This document shows positions 27,066 through 37,731 of a DNA stretch of 64,000 nt, piece by piece. The notes beneath the pieces are model-generated. The model saw only the letters and a list, made by a program, of their open reading frames with translations. It was not told the origin of the DNA and did not search any database. This DNA comes from Novosphingobium sp. EMRT-2. GTDB taxonomy: Bacteria; Pseudomonadota; Alphaproteobacteria; Sphingomonadales; Sphingomonadaceae. The stretch spans positions 62,001 to 126,000 of the forward strand of contig NZ_CP039695.1 in NCBI RefSeq assembly GCF_005145025.1. The letters run 5' to 3'. A program made the translations under genes and the position numbers. The first letter of the stretch is position 1, and each line of letters starts with the position of its first letter.

Positions 27066-27554
27066 TCAGGCGGGATCAGGGTAGGAGATGGAGACGATTT
27101 CCCACTCCTTCTCGCCGCCGGGCAGACGCACCACGCGCAGATCGCCAACCCGTGCGCCGCGCAGGGCACGGGCGATCGGAGCGCTCCAGCCGATCCGGCC
27201 GGCGCTCGCGTCCTGCTCGTCATCGCCCACCAGCGTCAGCACCTTGCGGTTGTCGTCCTCGTCCGCAATCTCGGTCGTGGCGCCGAACAGCACGCGCGAA
27301 CGGTCCTCCTGCCTGGCGGGATCGACCACGCGCGAAGCCTTCATCCGCCGCGCCAGCCACGCCAGTTCACGATCGATCTCGCGCATCCGCTTGCGGCCGT
27401 AGAGGTAGTCCCCGTTCTCGGACCGGTCCCCGTTGCCGGCGGCCCAGCTCACCACCTCGACGATCTGCGGGCGTTCGGTGCCGAGCAGATGATCGTACCG
27501 CGCGCGCAGGGCGGCGAGGCCGGCGGGGGTTATGGGATTGCCGTCTGGTTTCAT
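27066..27554 (-). CDS. greB: transcription elongation factor GreB
   Basis: Binds the RNA polymerase secondary channel and stimulates cleavage of backtracked transcripts. The 162-aa protein has the N-terminal coiled coil with GDRSENGDYLYGRKRMREID, the GreB form with the acidic tip (DRSEN), followed by the FKBP-like C-terminal domain. The open frame continues far upstream but that part is antisense-type translation of the transglycosylase region and is not used. Confidence 0.9.
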   Translation of the reverse strand: MKPDGNPITPAGLAALRARYDHLLGTERPQIVEVVSWAAGNGDRSENGDYLYGRKRMREIDRELAWLARRMKASRVVDPARQEDRSRVLFGATTEIADEDDNRKVLTLVGDDEQDASAGRIGWSAPIARALRGARVGDLRVVRLPGGEKEWEIVSISYPDPA

Positions 27555-27631
27555 CGGTGCGGTATTAGCCCAAGCGCCGTGTCTGGAAAGAGGATTTGGT
27601 TCACGCAACCGCGTCTGCGCGCGAACCCAAA

Positions 27632-29641
27632 TCAGCCGGGAGACGGTTTGCCGAGGAAGTGGCTCATCGGGTTGGCGCCGGTGTAGCTTGCCTTGTCGGG
27701 GTTCATTGCCTCGTAGACCACCGCGTTTTCGAGCACGCGCTGCACATAGTTGCGCGTTTCCGAAATTGGGATGCGTTCCAGCCAGTCCATCCAGGCGATG
27801 CCGCCGGTGCGCGGATCGCCGTTGGCGCGCAGCCATTTGTTCACGTTGCCCGCGCCCGCGTTGTAGGCGGCGACGGCCAGTGGATAGCTGCCGTTGTAGT
27901 AGCTCATCAGGCGCTGGAAATAGGCCGAGCCGAGCTGGATGTTGAAACCGGCATCGTCGATCAGCGCCTGCGAACTGAACGAAAGGCCCAGCTTGCCGGC
28001 CTGTTCGTTGGCGGTGCCGGGCATCAGCTGCATCAGCCCGCGCGCGCCGGCGTGGCTGATCGCATTCTGCGCGAACTGGCTTTCCTGCCGGGTGATGGCG
28101 TGGACCATCGTCCAGGTATCGCGGCTGTTGTCGGGCACGGGAATCAGCGGGAAGGCGATGTGCTGGAAATCCAGGTAGCCGCGCGCGCCGGCGGCTTGCC
28201 CCACGATCACGCCCAGATCGCGCCGGCCCAGCGATCGGGCAAGGTCGGCCACCAGCATGTGCTGCCCTTCGCTCTGCTGCTGTTCGGCGATTTCCTTGAA
28301 GAAGCGCACCGTGGTCCGCCAGTCGGCATTGCGGGCGACTTCGCGCACGGCCTGCGTGATCGGCGCGTTCTGGAAGCGGGCGCGCTCGTCCGGAGTCGGT
28401 TGCGCCGTCGAATCCACGGCAAAGCGCGGCACCGGCTTGCCCAGCCGTTCCAGCGCGAGCAGGCCGTAGAACTGGTCGGCATATTGCGCGGCCATGGCGA
28501 AATAGCGTTGCGCGTCGGCCCCGCGCCCCGCCTGTGCCGAGGCGAGCCCGGCCCAGTAGAAGCCCTTGGATCGCGTGCCCGGCGTGCGCGCGGCGGCGCC
28601 ATAGCGGTAAAACAGAGGGGCCGCGTCGCTGCCCGCCCCCAGGTTCCACAGCGCCTGCGTGCCGCCGAGCCACATCAGCGAGGTATAATCGTCGCGCAGG
28701 TCATAGGGCATCTGGCTGACGTCTTCGCCCTGATCGAACGCATCGTCGATGCCGGCCGCGATTCGCACGGTGCTGCGGGTATCGCCGGCCGAAGCCGCGC
28801 CGCGCGCGTTGATCAGCAATTCGTCGACCCACTTGGCGCGATCCAGCGGCTTGCGCGCGAGCGGCGGGCGGCTGGCCAGCAGGGCACGCGCCGAAGCGCC
28901 ATCGCCGTTCTTCCGCAACTGGCGCACGCGCTGATAGACGAAGCCCGGATCGCTGTTCAGCACTTGCCCGCTGATGCCGGCCGCCGCTGCATAGGGATCG
29001 GTTCCCTGCAGCGCGGCAAGGCGTGCCGCGTCGATCGGACGGCGCGCGGGCGAAACCCAGGCGAGTTCGCGCGCCGCCTGGCCCGCCGCGCCGGCCCACA
29101 GCAGCGCGTCCATGCGCGCGTCATGATCGTCCTGGGTGAAGGTGTTGCCCCAACCCGCCAGTAGCGAGGATTCGGCCGAATCGCTCATCGCCCCGCCGCG
29201 CCAGGCCGCCCTGGCCATTTGCGCGGCTTCGGGCCGGCCCAGCGCTTGCAGCGCCAGCGCATATTGCGCGCGGCCGGGGTTGGTCAGCGGAGGTTCCCGG
29301 TCGAAGAACGCCACCAGCCGCGCGGGATCGGCGAAATCCCGGTCCAGCGCGCTTTCGGCATAGCGGCGCAGCTTCTCCTCGTCCGGAAAGCCGGGGTAGG
29401 ACAGCACGAAGCCCGCATAATCGTTGAAGGCGAAGCGGTTCGACGAGGTCAGCAGCTTCCAGCGTTCGACGGCGAACGACATCGGCCCCTGTTGCGAGGC
29501 GGACAGCTGCGCGCGTGCCTGGTCCCAGGCGCTGCCGTCATTGTCGCTCGCGTGGCAGGCGACGGATGCGGCGAGGCCCGGCAGGACCAGCGCGGAACAG
29601 GCGAATTTGCGAAGCACGGTTTTCACGTCCATGCTGGACAT
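27632..29641 (-). CDS. soluble lytic murein transglycosylase
   Basis: A 669-aa periplasmic enzyme that cleaves the MurNAc-GlcNAc bond and forms 1,6-anhydro ends. Signal peptide about 1-29, an alpha-helical superhelix (U/L domain) rich in short repeats, then the catalytic SLT domain with Glu in RQESQF, GLMQLMPGTA, and AYNAGAGNVNKW. Start ATG 29641 is preceded by AAGGAG. Divergent from dapA; 77 bp precede greB on the same strand. Confidence 0.93.
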   Translation of the reverse strand: MSSMDVKTVLRKFACSALVLPGLAASVACHASDNDGSAWDQARAQLSASQQGPMSFAVERWKLLTSSNRFAFNDYAGFVLSYPGFPDEEKLRRYAESALDRDFADPARLVAFFDREPPLTNPGRAQYALALQALGRPEAAQMARAAWRGGAMSDSAESSLLAGWGNTFTQDDHDARMDALLWAGAAGQAARELAWVSPARRPIDAARLAALQGTDPYAAAAGISGQVLNSDPGFVYQRVRQLRKNGDGASARALLASRPPLARKPLDRAKWVDELLINARGAASAGDTRSTVRIAAGIDDAFDQGEDVSQMPYDLRDDYTSLMWLGGTQALWNLGAGSDAAPLFYRYGAAARTPGTRSKGFYWAGLASAQAGRGADAQRYFAMAAQYADQFYGLLALERLGKPVPRFAVDSTAQPTPDERARFQNAPITQAVREVARNADWRTTVRFFKEIAEQQQSEGQHMLVADLARSLGRRDLGVIVGQAAGARGYLDFQHIAFPLIPVPDNSRDTWTMVHAITRQESQFAQNAISHAGARGLMQLMPGTANEQAGKLGLSFSSQALIDDAGFNIQLGSAYFQRLMSYYNGSYPLAVAAYNAGAGNVNKWLRANGDPRTGGIAWMDWLERIPISETRNYVQRVLENAVVYEAMNPDKASYTGANPMSHFLGKPSPG

Positions 29642-29751
29642 CCTATGGAACGGCTCCTTATCAGGCGCTGAACATGCCCGGTTCGTCGGTCAAAACCAAC
29701 CACAACGGGCCGATCACCGCCGTTCTTGCGGCAAAATGAGGAACAAAGTCC

Positions 29752-30633
29752 ATGTTTTCCGGCTCCATTCCGGCTCTGGTGACTCCTTTTCGCGACGGAG
29801 TGTTTGACGAGAAGGCGTTTCGCCGCCTTGTCGACTGGCAGATCGAGAATGGCTCGAAAGCGCTCGTTCCCTGTGGCACCACCGGCGAAGCCTCCACGCT
29901 GTCGAACGCGGAACACCATCGCGTGATCGAAGTCTGCGTGGAGCAGGCGGCGGGCCGCGTTCCGGTGATCGCGGGCTGCGGCAGCAACGATACGATGAAC
30001 GCGCTGCTGCACATGACGTTCTCGCGCAAGAGCGGCGCGGCGGCGGCGCTTTGCGTCGCACCGTATTACAACCGGCCGAGCCAGGCCGGGCTGATCGCGC
30101 ATTTCAGCTATCTGGCCGAACACAACGAACTGCCGATCATCCTCTACAACGTGCCCGGCCGCACGGTGACCGACATCCTGCCGGAAACCGTGTGCGAACT
30201 GGCCAAGCGCTATCCGGACAAGATCGTGGGCATCAAGGATGCCAGCGGCGATCTTTCGCGCGTCACCGATCACCGGATGGGCATCGGCAAGCATTTCTGC
30301 CAGCTTTCGGGCGACGATGAACTGGCGCTGCCGGCTAACGCCGCGGGCGCGGTGGGCTGCATCTCGGTCACCGCCAACGTCGCGCCCAAGCTCTGCGCCG
30401 AGTTCCAGCAGGCCTGCGCCGACAACGACATCGCCAAGGCGCGCGAGCTGAACGACCGGCTCTATCCGTTGCACTACGCGATGTTCGAGGACGCTTCGCC
30501 CGGGCCGCTCAAGTACGCGCTGACCCGCGTGCACGACTGGCTGACCGAGGACATGCGCCTGCCGCTGGTGCCGTGCAGCGATGCCGCGCGCAAGGCGGTA
30601 GATGCGGCGCTGGCGCACGCGGGGCTGGTATAA
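29752..30633 (+). CDS. dapA: 4-hydroxy-tetrahydrodipicolinate synthase
   Basis: Condenses aspartate semialdehyde with pyruvate in lysine/diaminopimelate synthesis. The 293-aa TIM barrel has the pyruvate-binding CGTTGEAS, the catalytic Tyr region YYNRPSQAG and the Schiff-base Lys162 in IKDASGD. ATG 29752 follows GAGGAAC. It consumes the product of asd. Divergent from the transglycosylase gene; a hairpin follows the stop. Confidence 0.97.
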   Translation: MFSGSIPALVTPFRDGVFDEKAFRRLVDWQIENGSKALVPCGTTGEASTLSNAEHHRVIEVCVEQAAGRVPVIAGCGSNDTMNALLHMTFSRKSGAAAALCVAPYYNRPSQAGLIAHFSYLAEHNELPIILYNVPGRTVTDILPETVCELAKRYPDKIVGIKDASGDLSRVTDHRMGIGKHFCQLSGDDELALPANAAGAVGCISVTANVAPKLCAEFQQACADNDIAKARELNDRLYPLHYAMFEDASPGPLKYALTRVHDWLTEDMRLPLVPCSDAARKAVDAALAHAGLV

Positions 30634-30640
30634 GCGCGAC

Positions 30641-30665
30641 GCCCTCTCCCATCATGGGAGAGGGC
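30641..30665. terminator. Hairpin between convergent dapA and the SDR gene
   Basis: An 11-bp perfect stem (GCCCTCTCCCA/TGGGAGAGGGC) with a 3-nt loop between two convergent stops, without a T-run. It shares its CCCTCTCCC core with the hairpin at 1668-1705. Confidence 0.55.
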
Positions 30666-30675
30666 GCGTGGCCGG

Positions 30676-31458
30676 TCAGTTCATGTACCAGCCGTGGCTG
30701 GCCACCAGCGATTGCCCGGTAAGCGCGTTGGTGGGGAAAGCGGCCAGGAACAGCGCGACTTCGGCGATGTCGTCGACCGTGGTGAATTCGCCGTCCACGG
30801 TCTGGCCGAGCATGACCTTCTTGATGACGTCCTCTTCGGAAATGCCCAGTTCCTTGGCCTGTTCGGGGATCTGCTTGTCGACCAGCGGCGTGCGCACGAA
30901 GCCGGGGCAGATCACGTTGGTGCGCACGCCCTTAGGCCCACCTTCCTTGGCGATCACGCGCGACAGGCCGAGCAGGCCGTGCTTGGCGGTGACATAGGCG
31001 GACTTGAGCGGCGAGGCTTCCTTGGAGTGGACCGAGCCCATGAACAGCACCGTGCCCGAACCCTGTTTGTACATGTGCGGCAGCACCGCCTTCGAGGTGA
31101 GGAACGCACCGTCGAGGTGGATCGCCAGCATCTTCTTCCAGTCCGAAAAGGCGAATTGTTCGACCGGGTTGACGATCTGGATACCCGCGTTGGACACCAG
31201 CACGTCCACGGTGCCCCAGGCATCGACCACCTGCTGCACGCCGGCATTGACCTGGTCTTCCTGCGTCACGTCCATCGCCACTGCCATCGCCTGACCCGGG
31301 TGGTCGGCGTTGATGCCGTCCGCCGCCGTCTGCGCCGCCTCGATCTTGAGGTCGGCGATCGCGATCTTGCCGCCCGCCGCGGCATAGCGCTTCGCGATGG
31401 CGAGGCCGATGCCGCTGGCCGCGCCGGTGACGATGCAGACCTTGTCCTTGAGTTCCAT
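30676..31458 (-). CDS. 3-hydroxybutyrate dehydrogenase (SDR family)
   Basis: A 260-aa short-chain dehydrogenase interconverting D-3-hydroxybutyrate and acetoacetate, used in polyhydroxybutyrate turnover. Seen: cofactor motif [28 protein letters not shown] with the YxxxK catalytic pair, and the substrate lid [16 protein letters not shown], which is specific to this enzyme group. Its downstream-strand neighbour is unrelated, so it is monocistronic or follows the patatin gene. Confidence 0.9.
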   Translation of the reverse strand: MELKDKVCIVTGAASGIGLAIAKRYAAAGGKIAIADLKIEAAQTAADGINADHPGQAMAVAMDVTQEDQVNAGVQQVVDAWGTVDVLVSNAGIQIVNPVEQFAFSDWKKMLAIHLDGAFLTSKAVLPHMYKQGSGTVLFMGSVHSKEASPLKSAYVTAKHGLLGLSRVIAKEGGPKGVRTNVICPGFVRTPLVDKQIPEQAKELGISEEDVIKKVMLGQTVDGEFTTVDDIAEVALFLAAFPTNALTGQSLVASHGWYMN

Positions 31459-31507
31459 TTACTTGCTCCGGTTGCTTTAGGGGCGGTCCCCGAAAAGATT
31501 CTGAGAT

Positions 31508-32644
31508 TCAGGCGAGATCGAGCGTGGCGATGCCCCGGGCGGGCGGGTGCCGCTTCTTCCAGCGCGGGCTGGCGAAGGAACGGCGCACGTCGTGCATGCC
31601 CGCCTGCCAGTGGCCTTCCATCGTCATGCGCGAAAATTCGTAGTCCTTGCTCTGCGTTTCGTAATCCTCGCCCCGGTTGATGAGATGCAGGATGGTGACG
31701 GGGCTGTCGCACGAATTGGCGCGCAGCAGCGCCACGTCGGGATCGTTACGCAAGTCCTCCGGCAGCTTGTCCGACAGCCGCGCGGCGGCGGCTTCGAGCG
31801 CCTCGATCCGCTTCTGCATGTCAGTGTTGAGCCGGGTGCGGCTGGAATAGCGGATGTCCTTCTCGCGCTGCGCGGCTTCCGCCAGCGTGCGCGGCATCAG
31901 CCCGCGCGCGCTGAACAGGTCGACCTGGAAGACCAGCAGCGGACGCCCGTTTCGTTCGTCGAGCACGTATTGCAGCGGCGTGTTGGAAACGATGCCGCCG
32001 TCCCAGTACGGTTCGCCGTCAATCATCACCGGCGGGAACCCCGGCGGCAGCGCGCCGCTGGCCATGATGTGTTCGGGCTCGATCAGCCGGTCGCGGTTGT
32101 CGAAATAGGCGAAGTTGCCGGTCAGCACGTTGACCGCACCTACGCTGAACCGGGTCGGGCCGTCGTTGAGAAGGTCGAAATCGACGAGATCGAGCAGGGT
32201 CTGCCGCAACGGCCCGGTATCGTAGAGGCTGATCGCTTCGGGCGATCCCGGCAGCGCCAGCCACGGCGGGGTCAGGCGCGGGGTGAAGAAGCCGGGAATG
32301 CCAGTAAGCGCGACGGTTGCCGCCGCCGCCTCGTTGAACACGCGCCGCCCCCAGCCTTCCGCGAAAGGCGACGGGAAGGGGACGCGCGAGGACGCCTGTT
32401 CCCAGAATTCACGCAGCCGCCGCGCGCGCCGTTCGGGCGGGTTGCCCGCTATGAGCGCCGCGTTGACCGCACCGATCGAAATGCCGGCGATCCAGTCCGG
32501 CTCGTGTCCGGCTTCGGCCAGGGCCTCGAACACGCCGGCCTGGTAGGAGCCGAGCGCGCCGCCGCCCTGCAGGACGAGAACGACTCGTTCCCGGTCATCC
32601 GCCTGATTTCGGTCTTCAGATTGCCGGACCTTCGATCTGGCCAT
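31508..32644 (-). CDS. patatin-like phospholipase with DUF3734 tail
   Basis: A 378-aa lipid acyl hydrolase with a Ser-Asp dyad. Oxyanion loop GGGALGSY, nucleophile in GISIGAVN and catalytic Asp in WDGGIVSN are intact. The C-terminal part ([24 protein letters not shown]) is the DUF3734 extension linked to PHB-granule-associated patatins. ATG 32644 is preceded by GGAG. It lies 49 bp upstream of the 3-hydroxybutyrate dehydrogenase on the same strand, which fits a joint role in polyhydroxybutyrate use (inference). Confidence 0.88.
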   Translation of the reverse strand: MARSKVRQSEDRNQADDRERVVLVLQGGGALGSYQAGVFEALAEAGHEPDWIAGISIGAVNAALIAGNPPERRARRLREFWEQASSRVPFPSPFAEGWGRRVFNEAAAATVALTGIPGFFTPRLTPPWLALPGSPEAISLYDTGPLRQTLLDLVDFDLLNDGPTRFSVGAVNVLTGNFAYFDNRDRLIEPEHIMASGALPPGFPPVMIDGEPYWDGGIVSNTPLQYVLDERNGRPLLVFQVDLFSARGLMPRTLAEAAQREKDIRYSSRTRLNTDMQKRIEALEAAAARLSDKLPEDLRNDPDVALLRANSCDSPVTILHLINRGEDYETQSKDYEFSRMTMEGHWQAGMHDVRRSFASPRWKKRHPPARGIATLDLA

Positions 32645-32826
32645 GCGCTGCTCCGTTTGCGAATCCCCGCAGAGGAAATTCCAGCCCGGTTTGTGCACTG
32701 CAACGAAGGAAGTGCAAGAGCGGTTCCCGTGCCTGCGACCTTGTTTCGCACCGTTTCGGGCGGGAGCGGTCGCTATTTGCTTGCGGGGTTCCAATTCGGC
32801 CGCCGCGCACCTACATGCTCGATACC

Positions 32827-33309
32827 ATGGCCCGTCCGACTCCCGTTGCTTTCGACAAGAAGAAGATCGTCGCAGAGAACCGCCGCGCGCGCTTCGATTA
32901 CCATATCGAGGACGTATACGAGGCGGGAATCGTGCTGACCGGAACGGAAGTGAAATCGCTGCGCTTCGGCGAGGGATCGATCGCCGAAAGCTATGCCGAG
33001 GTCAAAGGCGGTGAGGTGTGGCTGATCAATTCCAACGTGCCCGAGTTCAGCCATGGCAACCGTTTCAACCACGAGCCCAAGCGCCCGCGCAAGCTGTTGC
33101 TGAAGGAGCGCGAGATTTCCAAGTTCCACGGCGCGGTGGAGCGCAAGGGCATGACGCTGGTGCCGCTGTCGGTCTATTTCAACGGCCGGGGCCGGGCGAA
33201 GGTGGAACTGGCGCTGGCCAAGGGCAAGAATGCGGCGGACAAGCGGACCACGATCAAGGAACGCGACTGGAAGCGCGAAAAGGCGCGGATCATGAAGGAG
33301 CACGGGTGA
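32827..33309 (+). CDS. smpB: SsrA-binding protein SmpB
   Basis: A 160-aa partner of tmRNA in ribosome rescue. [36 protein letters not shown] and the C-terminal [22 protein letters not shown] are diagnostic. ATG 32827 ([13 protein letters not shown]) was preferred to ATG 32815. The tmRNA gene itself was not found in the window. Confidence 0.96.
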   Translation: MARPTPVAFDKKKIVAENRRARFDYHIEDVYEAGIVLTGTEVKSLRFGEGSIAESYAEVKGGEVWLINSNVPEFSHGNRFNHEPKRPRKLLLKEREISKFHGAVERKGMTLVPLSVYFNGRGRAKVELALAKGKNAADKRTTIKERDWKREKARIMKEHG

Positions 33310-33402
33310 CGCGCTTCACCGGTTTGAAAGCGGGACGGCGCTAGAGCGGCAAAAATCGCCCCGATGGCGGGCTGGCGGGAAACGGGTGGAACGCAGGACG
33401 CG

Positions 33403-33963
33403 ATGTTCGACAGGATCGTGAAATGGGCGCAGGCCAACATGCCGACGCGCGAACAGATGGAGCAGAACCGCTTTGCCCGTCCGCTCGCCGCGCGTCATGA
33501 ACTGTGGCGGTTCACCCGGCGATCGGTGCCGCGCGGCGTGGCGGCGGGCTTGTTCATCGGCATCTTCGCGCTGATTCCCGGCGTGCAGATCGTGGGGGCG
33601 GCGCTGATGTGCGTGCCGTTCCGCGGCAATATTCCTCTGGCCGCGCTGATGACGTTCATCTCGATTCCGCCGACCACGCTGTTCGTGTTCCTGCCGGGCG
33701 CGATCTGGGTGGGCAACAGCTTCGGCTATCACGCCGATTTCCTGACGGTGCGTGAACTGGTCACGCGCGGCGCCGGCGCCGGCGAATGGCTCGCCTGGCT
33801 GGGCAGCGACGCGGCGCCGTCGCTGTTGATCGGCCTGTTCCTGATTTCGCTGCTCGCCGCCGTCGTCGGCTATGTCCTCTCGGCGCTGGGCTGGCGCTGG
33901 TGGACCGGTCACAAGCGCCGCTCACGCCTGATGCGCGCCGCCGCGCGGGATCACGCCGAATGA
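33403..33963 (+). CDS. DUF2062 family membrane protein
   Basis: A 186-aa inner-membrane protein with about three or four hydrophobic segments. GVAAGLFIGIFALIPGVQIV, PFRGNIPLAALMTFISIPPT and a late ISLLAAVVGYVLSALGW are typical of DUF2062. ATG 33403 has GCAGGA upstream; ATG 33364 adds 13 residues without an RBS. Its stop overlaps the cckA start (ATGA), so expression is coupled. DUF2062 genes commonly precede cckA in sphingomonads; function unknown. Confidence 0.85.
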   Translation: MFDRIVKWAQANMPTREQMEQNRFARPLAARHELWRFTRRSVPRGVAAGLFIGIFALIPGVQIVGAALMCVPFRGNIPLAALMTFISIPPTTLFVFLPGAIWVGNSFGYHADFLTVRELVTRGAGAGEWLAWLGSDAAPSLLIGLFLISLLAAVVGYVLSALGWRWWTGHKRRSRLMRAAARDHAE

Positions 33964-36380
33964 ACGAAGCGCCGCTCGCGCTTGGACCTGTGGCGCAGGA
34001 CGCCACGGCGCCTTGGCGCGAATGGCTGTTGCTGGGCGGGGCGCTGCTGGCGACCGCCGTGCTGCTGTGGGCGGTTTCGGGCGAGCCGGTGGTCGCCGTG
34101 GCCTTTGCCGGTGGCGCGCTGCTGCTGGGCGGGGCGCTTCGGCTGGCCCTGCGCCTGCGCCCGCAGGTCGCCACTCCCGATTTCGCCGCCCCCGACTGGT
34201 CGGTGACTCACGCCGCGATCGAGCGGCCGGACATGGGCATCGCCATCACCGATCGCGCCGGCCGGCTGGCCTGCGCCAGCCTGCGCTTCAGCGAATGGTT
34301 CGGCCTTGGCGCCGCGCCGCCGCGCCTGCCGGTGTCGAAGCCGCAGGCCGAAGCGCTCGACGCCGCCGCCCGCACCGCCTGGCGCGACGGGCGCGCGACG
34401 CTGGACCTGATCGAAACCGCGACCGGCCGCTGGAGCGGCGAAGTCGCCCGCGCGGGGCGGGGCGAGGATTATCTCGTCTGGCGGTTCACGCCCGTGAACC
34501 AGCGCGATCTGGTGGCGGAAATGGTGGAGCATATCGGCGGCAAGGTGGGCCGCGCGCTGGCCCGCGAAAGCATCCAGGCCGCGGTCGTGGCGCCGGACGG
34601 GCGCATCCTGGCTGGGAATACCGCGTTCGCCAGCCGCGCTAGCGGGGAAGAGAACGGCGCGGTGGCCGGGACCGAGTTCGTGGCCTGGTTCCGCTCCGAC
34701 GAGCAGGAGCGCATCTACTACGCGCGCGAAGGCGCCAAGGGCATTCCGGTGCGCTTCATCCACATGCCGGTGGCAGACCCTGACGGCGGCATCGATGCCG
34801 ATCCCTCGCACACCGCCTCGCTGTTCATCCTGCTCGACAACCAGGGCGGGGTGGGCGATGCGCGCACCGGCTTGCCGCAGATTGAGGCGCTGCTCGCGCG
34901 GCTGCCGCTGGGCCTGGCCATGACCGACCGCGACGGACGCTTCCTGTTCGCCAACCGGGCCTTCCTGCGCGCGGCGGGCCACGAAGATACGATGCCACCG
35001 CCCTATCCTTCGGACCTCGTCATCCGCGAGGACAAGGGCGCGCTGGCCGATGCCGTACGCCGTTACGCGCAAGGGGCGCCGACGGCGGGCGACGTGGCGG
35101 TGCGCCTGCGGTCCTCGCCCGAGGAGCCGGTTTCGCTAAGCCTTGCCGGCGTGCGCGGGCTGGGCGATGGCGCGGTGCTGCTCAGCCTCAAGGATTCGAG
35201 CGAGGAAACCCGCCTCAAGCGCGAGATCGCGCAGGCCACCAAGATGCAGGCGGTGGGCCAGCTTGCCGGCGGCGTGGCGCACGATTTCAACAACGTGCTT
35301 ACCGCGATCATCGGCTATTGCGATCTCATGCTGATGCGCCACACGCCGGGCGACAGCGATTACGACGATATCCAGCAGATCAAGGCCAATTCCAACCGCG
35401 CGGCATCGCTGACGCGCCAGCTGCTCGCCTTCTCGCGCCAGCAGACGCTGCGGCCCGAAGTGCTGCAACTACCCGACGTGGTGGCCGAGGTTTCGACCCT
35501 GCTCAAGCGGTTGCTGGGCGGCAAGATCCAGCTCGAAGTGACGCACGACCGCGACCTTGGCTTCGTGCGCGCCGATCCGGTGCAACTGGAGCAGGTGCTG
35601 CTCAACCTGGCGGTAAACGCGCGCGATGCCATGGCCGACAACAAGAGCGGCGGGGTGCTGCGGCTGATGACGCGGCGCATCACCGCGGCCGACGTGCGCG
35701 GCATGAAAAGCGATATCCTGCCGATCGGCGATTACACGGCGCTGATCGTCGAGGACAACGGTCACGGCATCAAGCCGGCGCTGCTCGGCAAGATCTTCGA
35801 GCCGTTCTTCACCACCAAGGAAAAGGGCAAGGGCACCGGGCTCGGGCTTTCGACGGTCTATGGCATCGTCAAGCAATCGGGCGGGTTCATCTTCGCGGAA
35901 AGCGAGGTAGGCCGAGGCACGCGGTTTTCGATCTACCTGCCGGTTCATGCCCCCGATCCGGCAGCCAGCCTGGAAGGCCCGAAGCCGAAGGCTGATGTCC
36001 GGCGCGAATGGAGCGGCGGTGGGCGCGTGCTGCTGGTCGAGGACGAGGATACCGTCCGCGCCGTGGCCGAACGCGCGCTGGTGCGGCAGGGCTACGAAGT
36101 GACCACCGCCGCCGATGGCGAGGAGGGGCTGGAAGCGATCGGCCGCAGCGGGCCGTTCGATCTCGTGGTCAGCGACGTGGTGATGCCCTCGATGGACGGT
36201 CCCGCCATGGCGCGGGAGATTCGCCGGTTGAAGCCCGATCTGCCGGTGCTGTTCATGTCGGGCTATGCCGAGGAGCAGTTGCGGCGCGATATCGACATCC
36301 CCAACATGCACTTCATCGCCAAGCCGTTCTCGGTGGCGCAGATCGTCGCGGCGGTGGAGAAGGTTTTGCGCGGCGAATAA
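33960..36380 (+). CDS. cckA: cell-cycle hybrid histidine kinase CckA
   Basis: An 806-aa membrane-bound hybrid kinase that phosphorylates ChpT and so controls CtrA and CpdR. Two N-terminal membrane helices (about 18-63), PAS-like regions, then the HisKA domain with phospho-His441 in GGVAHDFNNVLTAI, N-box in LNLAVNARDAM, and GKGTGLGLSTVYG. The C-terminal receiver has phospho-acceptor Asp739 in VSDVVMPSMDG and Lys in IAKPFS. It starts within the DUF2062 stop. Its target CpdR is encoded at 57.5 kb. Confidence 0.95.
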   Translation: MNEAPLALGPVAQDATAPWREWLLLGGALLATAVLLWAVSGEPVVAVAFAGGALLLGGALRLALRLRPQVATPDFAAPDWSVTHAAIERPDMGIAITDRAGRLACASLRFSEWFGLGAAPPRLPVSKPQAEALDAAARTAWRDGRATLDLIETATGRWSGEVARAGRGEDYLVWRFTPVNQRDLVAEMVEHIGGKVGRALARESIQAAVVAPDGRILAGNTAFASRASGEENGAVAGTEFVAWFRSDEQERIYYAREGAKGIPVRFIHMPVADPDGGIDADPSHTASLFILLDNQGGVGDARTGLPQIEALLARLPLGLAMTDRDGRFLFANRAFLRAAGHEDTMPPPYPSDLVIREDKGALADAVRRYAQGAPTAGDVAVRLRSSPEEPVSLSLAGVRGLGDGAVLLSLKDSSEETRLKREIAQATKMQAVGQLAGGVAHDFNNVLTAIIGYCDLMLMRHTPGDSDYDDIQQIKANSNRAASLTRQLLAFSRQQTLRPEVLQLPDVVAEVSTLLKRLLGGKIQLEVTHDRDLGFVRADPVQLEQVLLNLAVNARDAMADNKSGGVLRLMTRRITAADVRGMKSDILPIGDYTALIVEDNGHGIKPALLGKIFEPFFTTKEKGKGTGLGLSTVYGIVKQSGGFIFAESEVGRGTRFSIYLPVHAPDPAASLEGPKPKADVRREWSGGGRVLLVEDEDTVRAVAERALVRQGYEVTTAADGEEGLEAIGRSGPFDLVVSDVVMPSMDGPAMAREIRRLKPDLPVLFMSGYAEEQLRRDIDIPNMHFIAKPFSVAQIVAAVEKVLRGE

Positions 36381-36436
36381 GATCGTTACCATTCAATATG
36401 ATGCATGATTCTTCGCGGGTACCGGAAAAAATTCCT

Positions 36437-36451
36437 GTTCCCATCTTGTTC
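36437..36451 (+). promoter_or_regulatory. LexA (SOS) box before recA
   Basis: GTTCCCATCTTGTTC fits the alphaproteobacterial LexA consensus GTTC-N7-GTTC exactly, 73 bp upstream of the recA start. SOS induction of recA is the established role. Confidence 0.9.
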
Positions 36452-36524
36452 TAAAGGAACAAAGTAGGTACATAGTCCCCGTTGACGGTTCAGGTCAGCC
36501 ATCTCTAGCAAGGGACGAGAAGCC

Positions 36525-37595
36525 ATGGCGGCGCAGCTCAAGCTCATTCAGGAAGGCAAAGACAAGGAAATGGATCGTCAGAAGGCGCTTGATGCGGCGC
36601 TCGCCCAGATCGACCGGGCATTCGGCAAGGGCTCGGTGATGAAGCTCGGCTCGAAGGAGGCCATGCAGGTGGAAGCGATTTCCACCGGGTCGCTCGGGCT
36701 GGACATCGCGCTTGGGGTGGGCGGCCTGCCGCGCGGTCGCGTGATCGAAGTCTATGGGCCGGAAAGCTCGGGCAAGACCACGCTGGCGCTGCACGTCATC
36801 GCCGAAGCGCAGAAGAACGGCGGCACCGCCGCGTTCGTCGACGCCGAACACGCGCTCGATCCGGTCTATGCCAAGAAGCTGGGCGTCAACATCGACGAAT
36901 TGATCGTCTCGCAGCCCGATACCGGCGAACAGGCGCTGGAAATCACCGACACGCTGGTCCGTTCCAACGCGATCGACGTGCTGGTGGTGGACTCGGTCGC
37001 CGCGCTTGTTCCGCGCGCCGAAATCGAGGGCGAGATGGGCGACAGCCACGTCGGCCTCCAGGCGCGCCTGATGTCGCAGAGCCTGCGCAAGCTGACCGGT
37101 TCGATCAGCCGTTCGCGCTGCATGGTGATCTTCATCAACCAGCTGCGCATGAAGATTGGCGTGATGTACGGCAATCCCGAGACCACGACCGGTGGCAACG
37201 CGCTCAAGTTCTATGCCTCGGTCCGTCTCGACATCCGCCGCACCGGGCAGATCAAGGACCGTGACGAGATCGTCGGCAACTCCACGCGCGTCAAGGTCGT
37301 CAAGAACAAGGTGGCGCCGCCGTTCAAGCAGGTCGAGTTCGACATCATGTATGGCGAGGGCATCTCCAAGATCGGCGAGATTCTCGATCTCGGGGTCAAG
37401 GCCGGCCTGGTCGAGAAGTCGGGCGCGTGGTTCAGCTACGATTCGATCCGAATTGGCCAGGGGCGTGAGAACGCGAAGAACTACCTGCGCGAGAACAAGG
37501 AAGTTTGCGACCGTCTGGAAGCCGCCATTCGCGGCCGCACCGAACAGGTTGCCGAAGGACTGATGGCGGGGCCGGACGCGGACGACGACATCTGA
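36525..37595 (+). CDS. recA: recombinase RecA
   Basis: A 356-aa DNA-strand-exchange ATPase and LexA co-protease. Walker A GPESSGKT at 78-85, then [21 protein letters not shown] and the hallmark [21 protein letters not shown] loop 2 region. A C-terminal acidic end (DADDDI) is normal. It has an SOS box upstream and its own terminator downstream. Confidence 0.99.
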   Translation: MAAQLKLIQEGKDKEMDRQKALDAALAQIDRAFGKGSVMKLGSKEAMQVEAISTGSLGLDIALGVGGLPRGRVIEVYGPESSGKTTLALHVIAEAQKNGGTAAFVDAEHALDPVYAKKLGVNIDELIVSQPDTGEQALEITDTLVRSNAIDVLVVDSVAALVPRAEIEGEMGDSHVGLQARLMSQSLRKLTGSISRSRCMVIFINQLRMKIGVMYGNPETTTGGNALKFYASVRLDIRRTGQIKDRDEIVGNSTRVKVVKNKVAPPFKQVEFDIMYGEGISKIGEILDLGVKAGLVEKSGAWFSYDSIRIGQGRENAKNYLRENKEVCDRLEAAIRGRTEQVAEGLMAGPDADDDI

Positions 37596-37655
37596 TCCTT
37601 CAGGCTGACGGGCGCGGGCATCTTCCTCTCGCTCGCGTCCGTCCAGCCAGACCAA

Positions 37656-37696
37656 AGAACCGGCACGCTCCCCGGCAGGAGCGGTGCCGGTTTCTT
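37656..37696 (+). terminator. recA terminator
   Basis: AACCGGCAC/GTGCCGGTT pairs around an inner GCTCC/GGAGC stem and is followed by TTCTT. The U-run is short, but the stem is long. Confidence 0.7.
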
Positions 37697-37731
37697 GGCG
37701 TCGGGGATGATCGGGAAGAAGGCGAACGGAC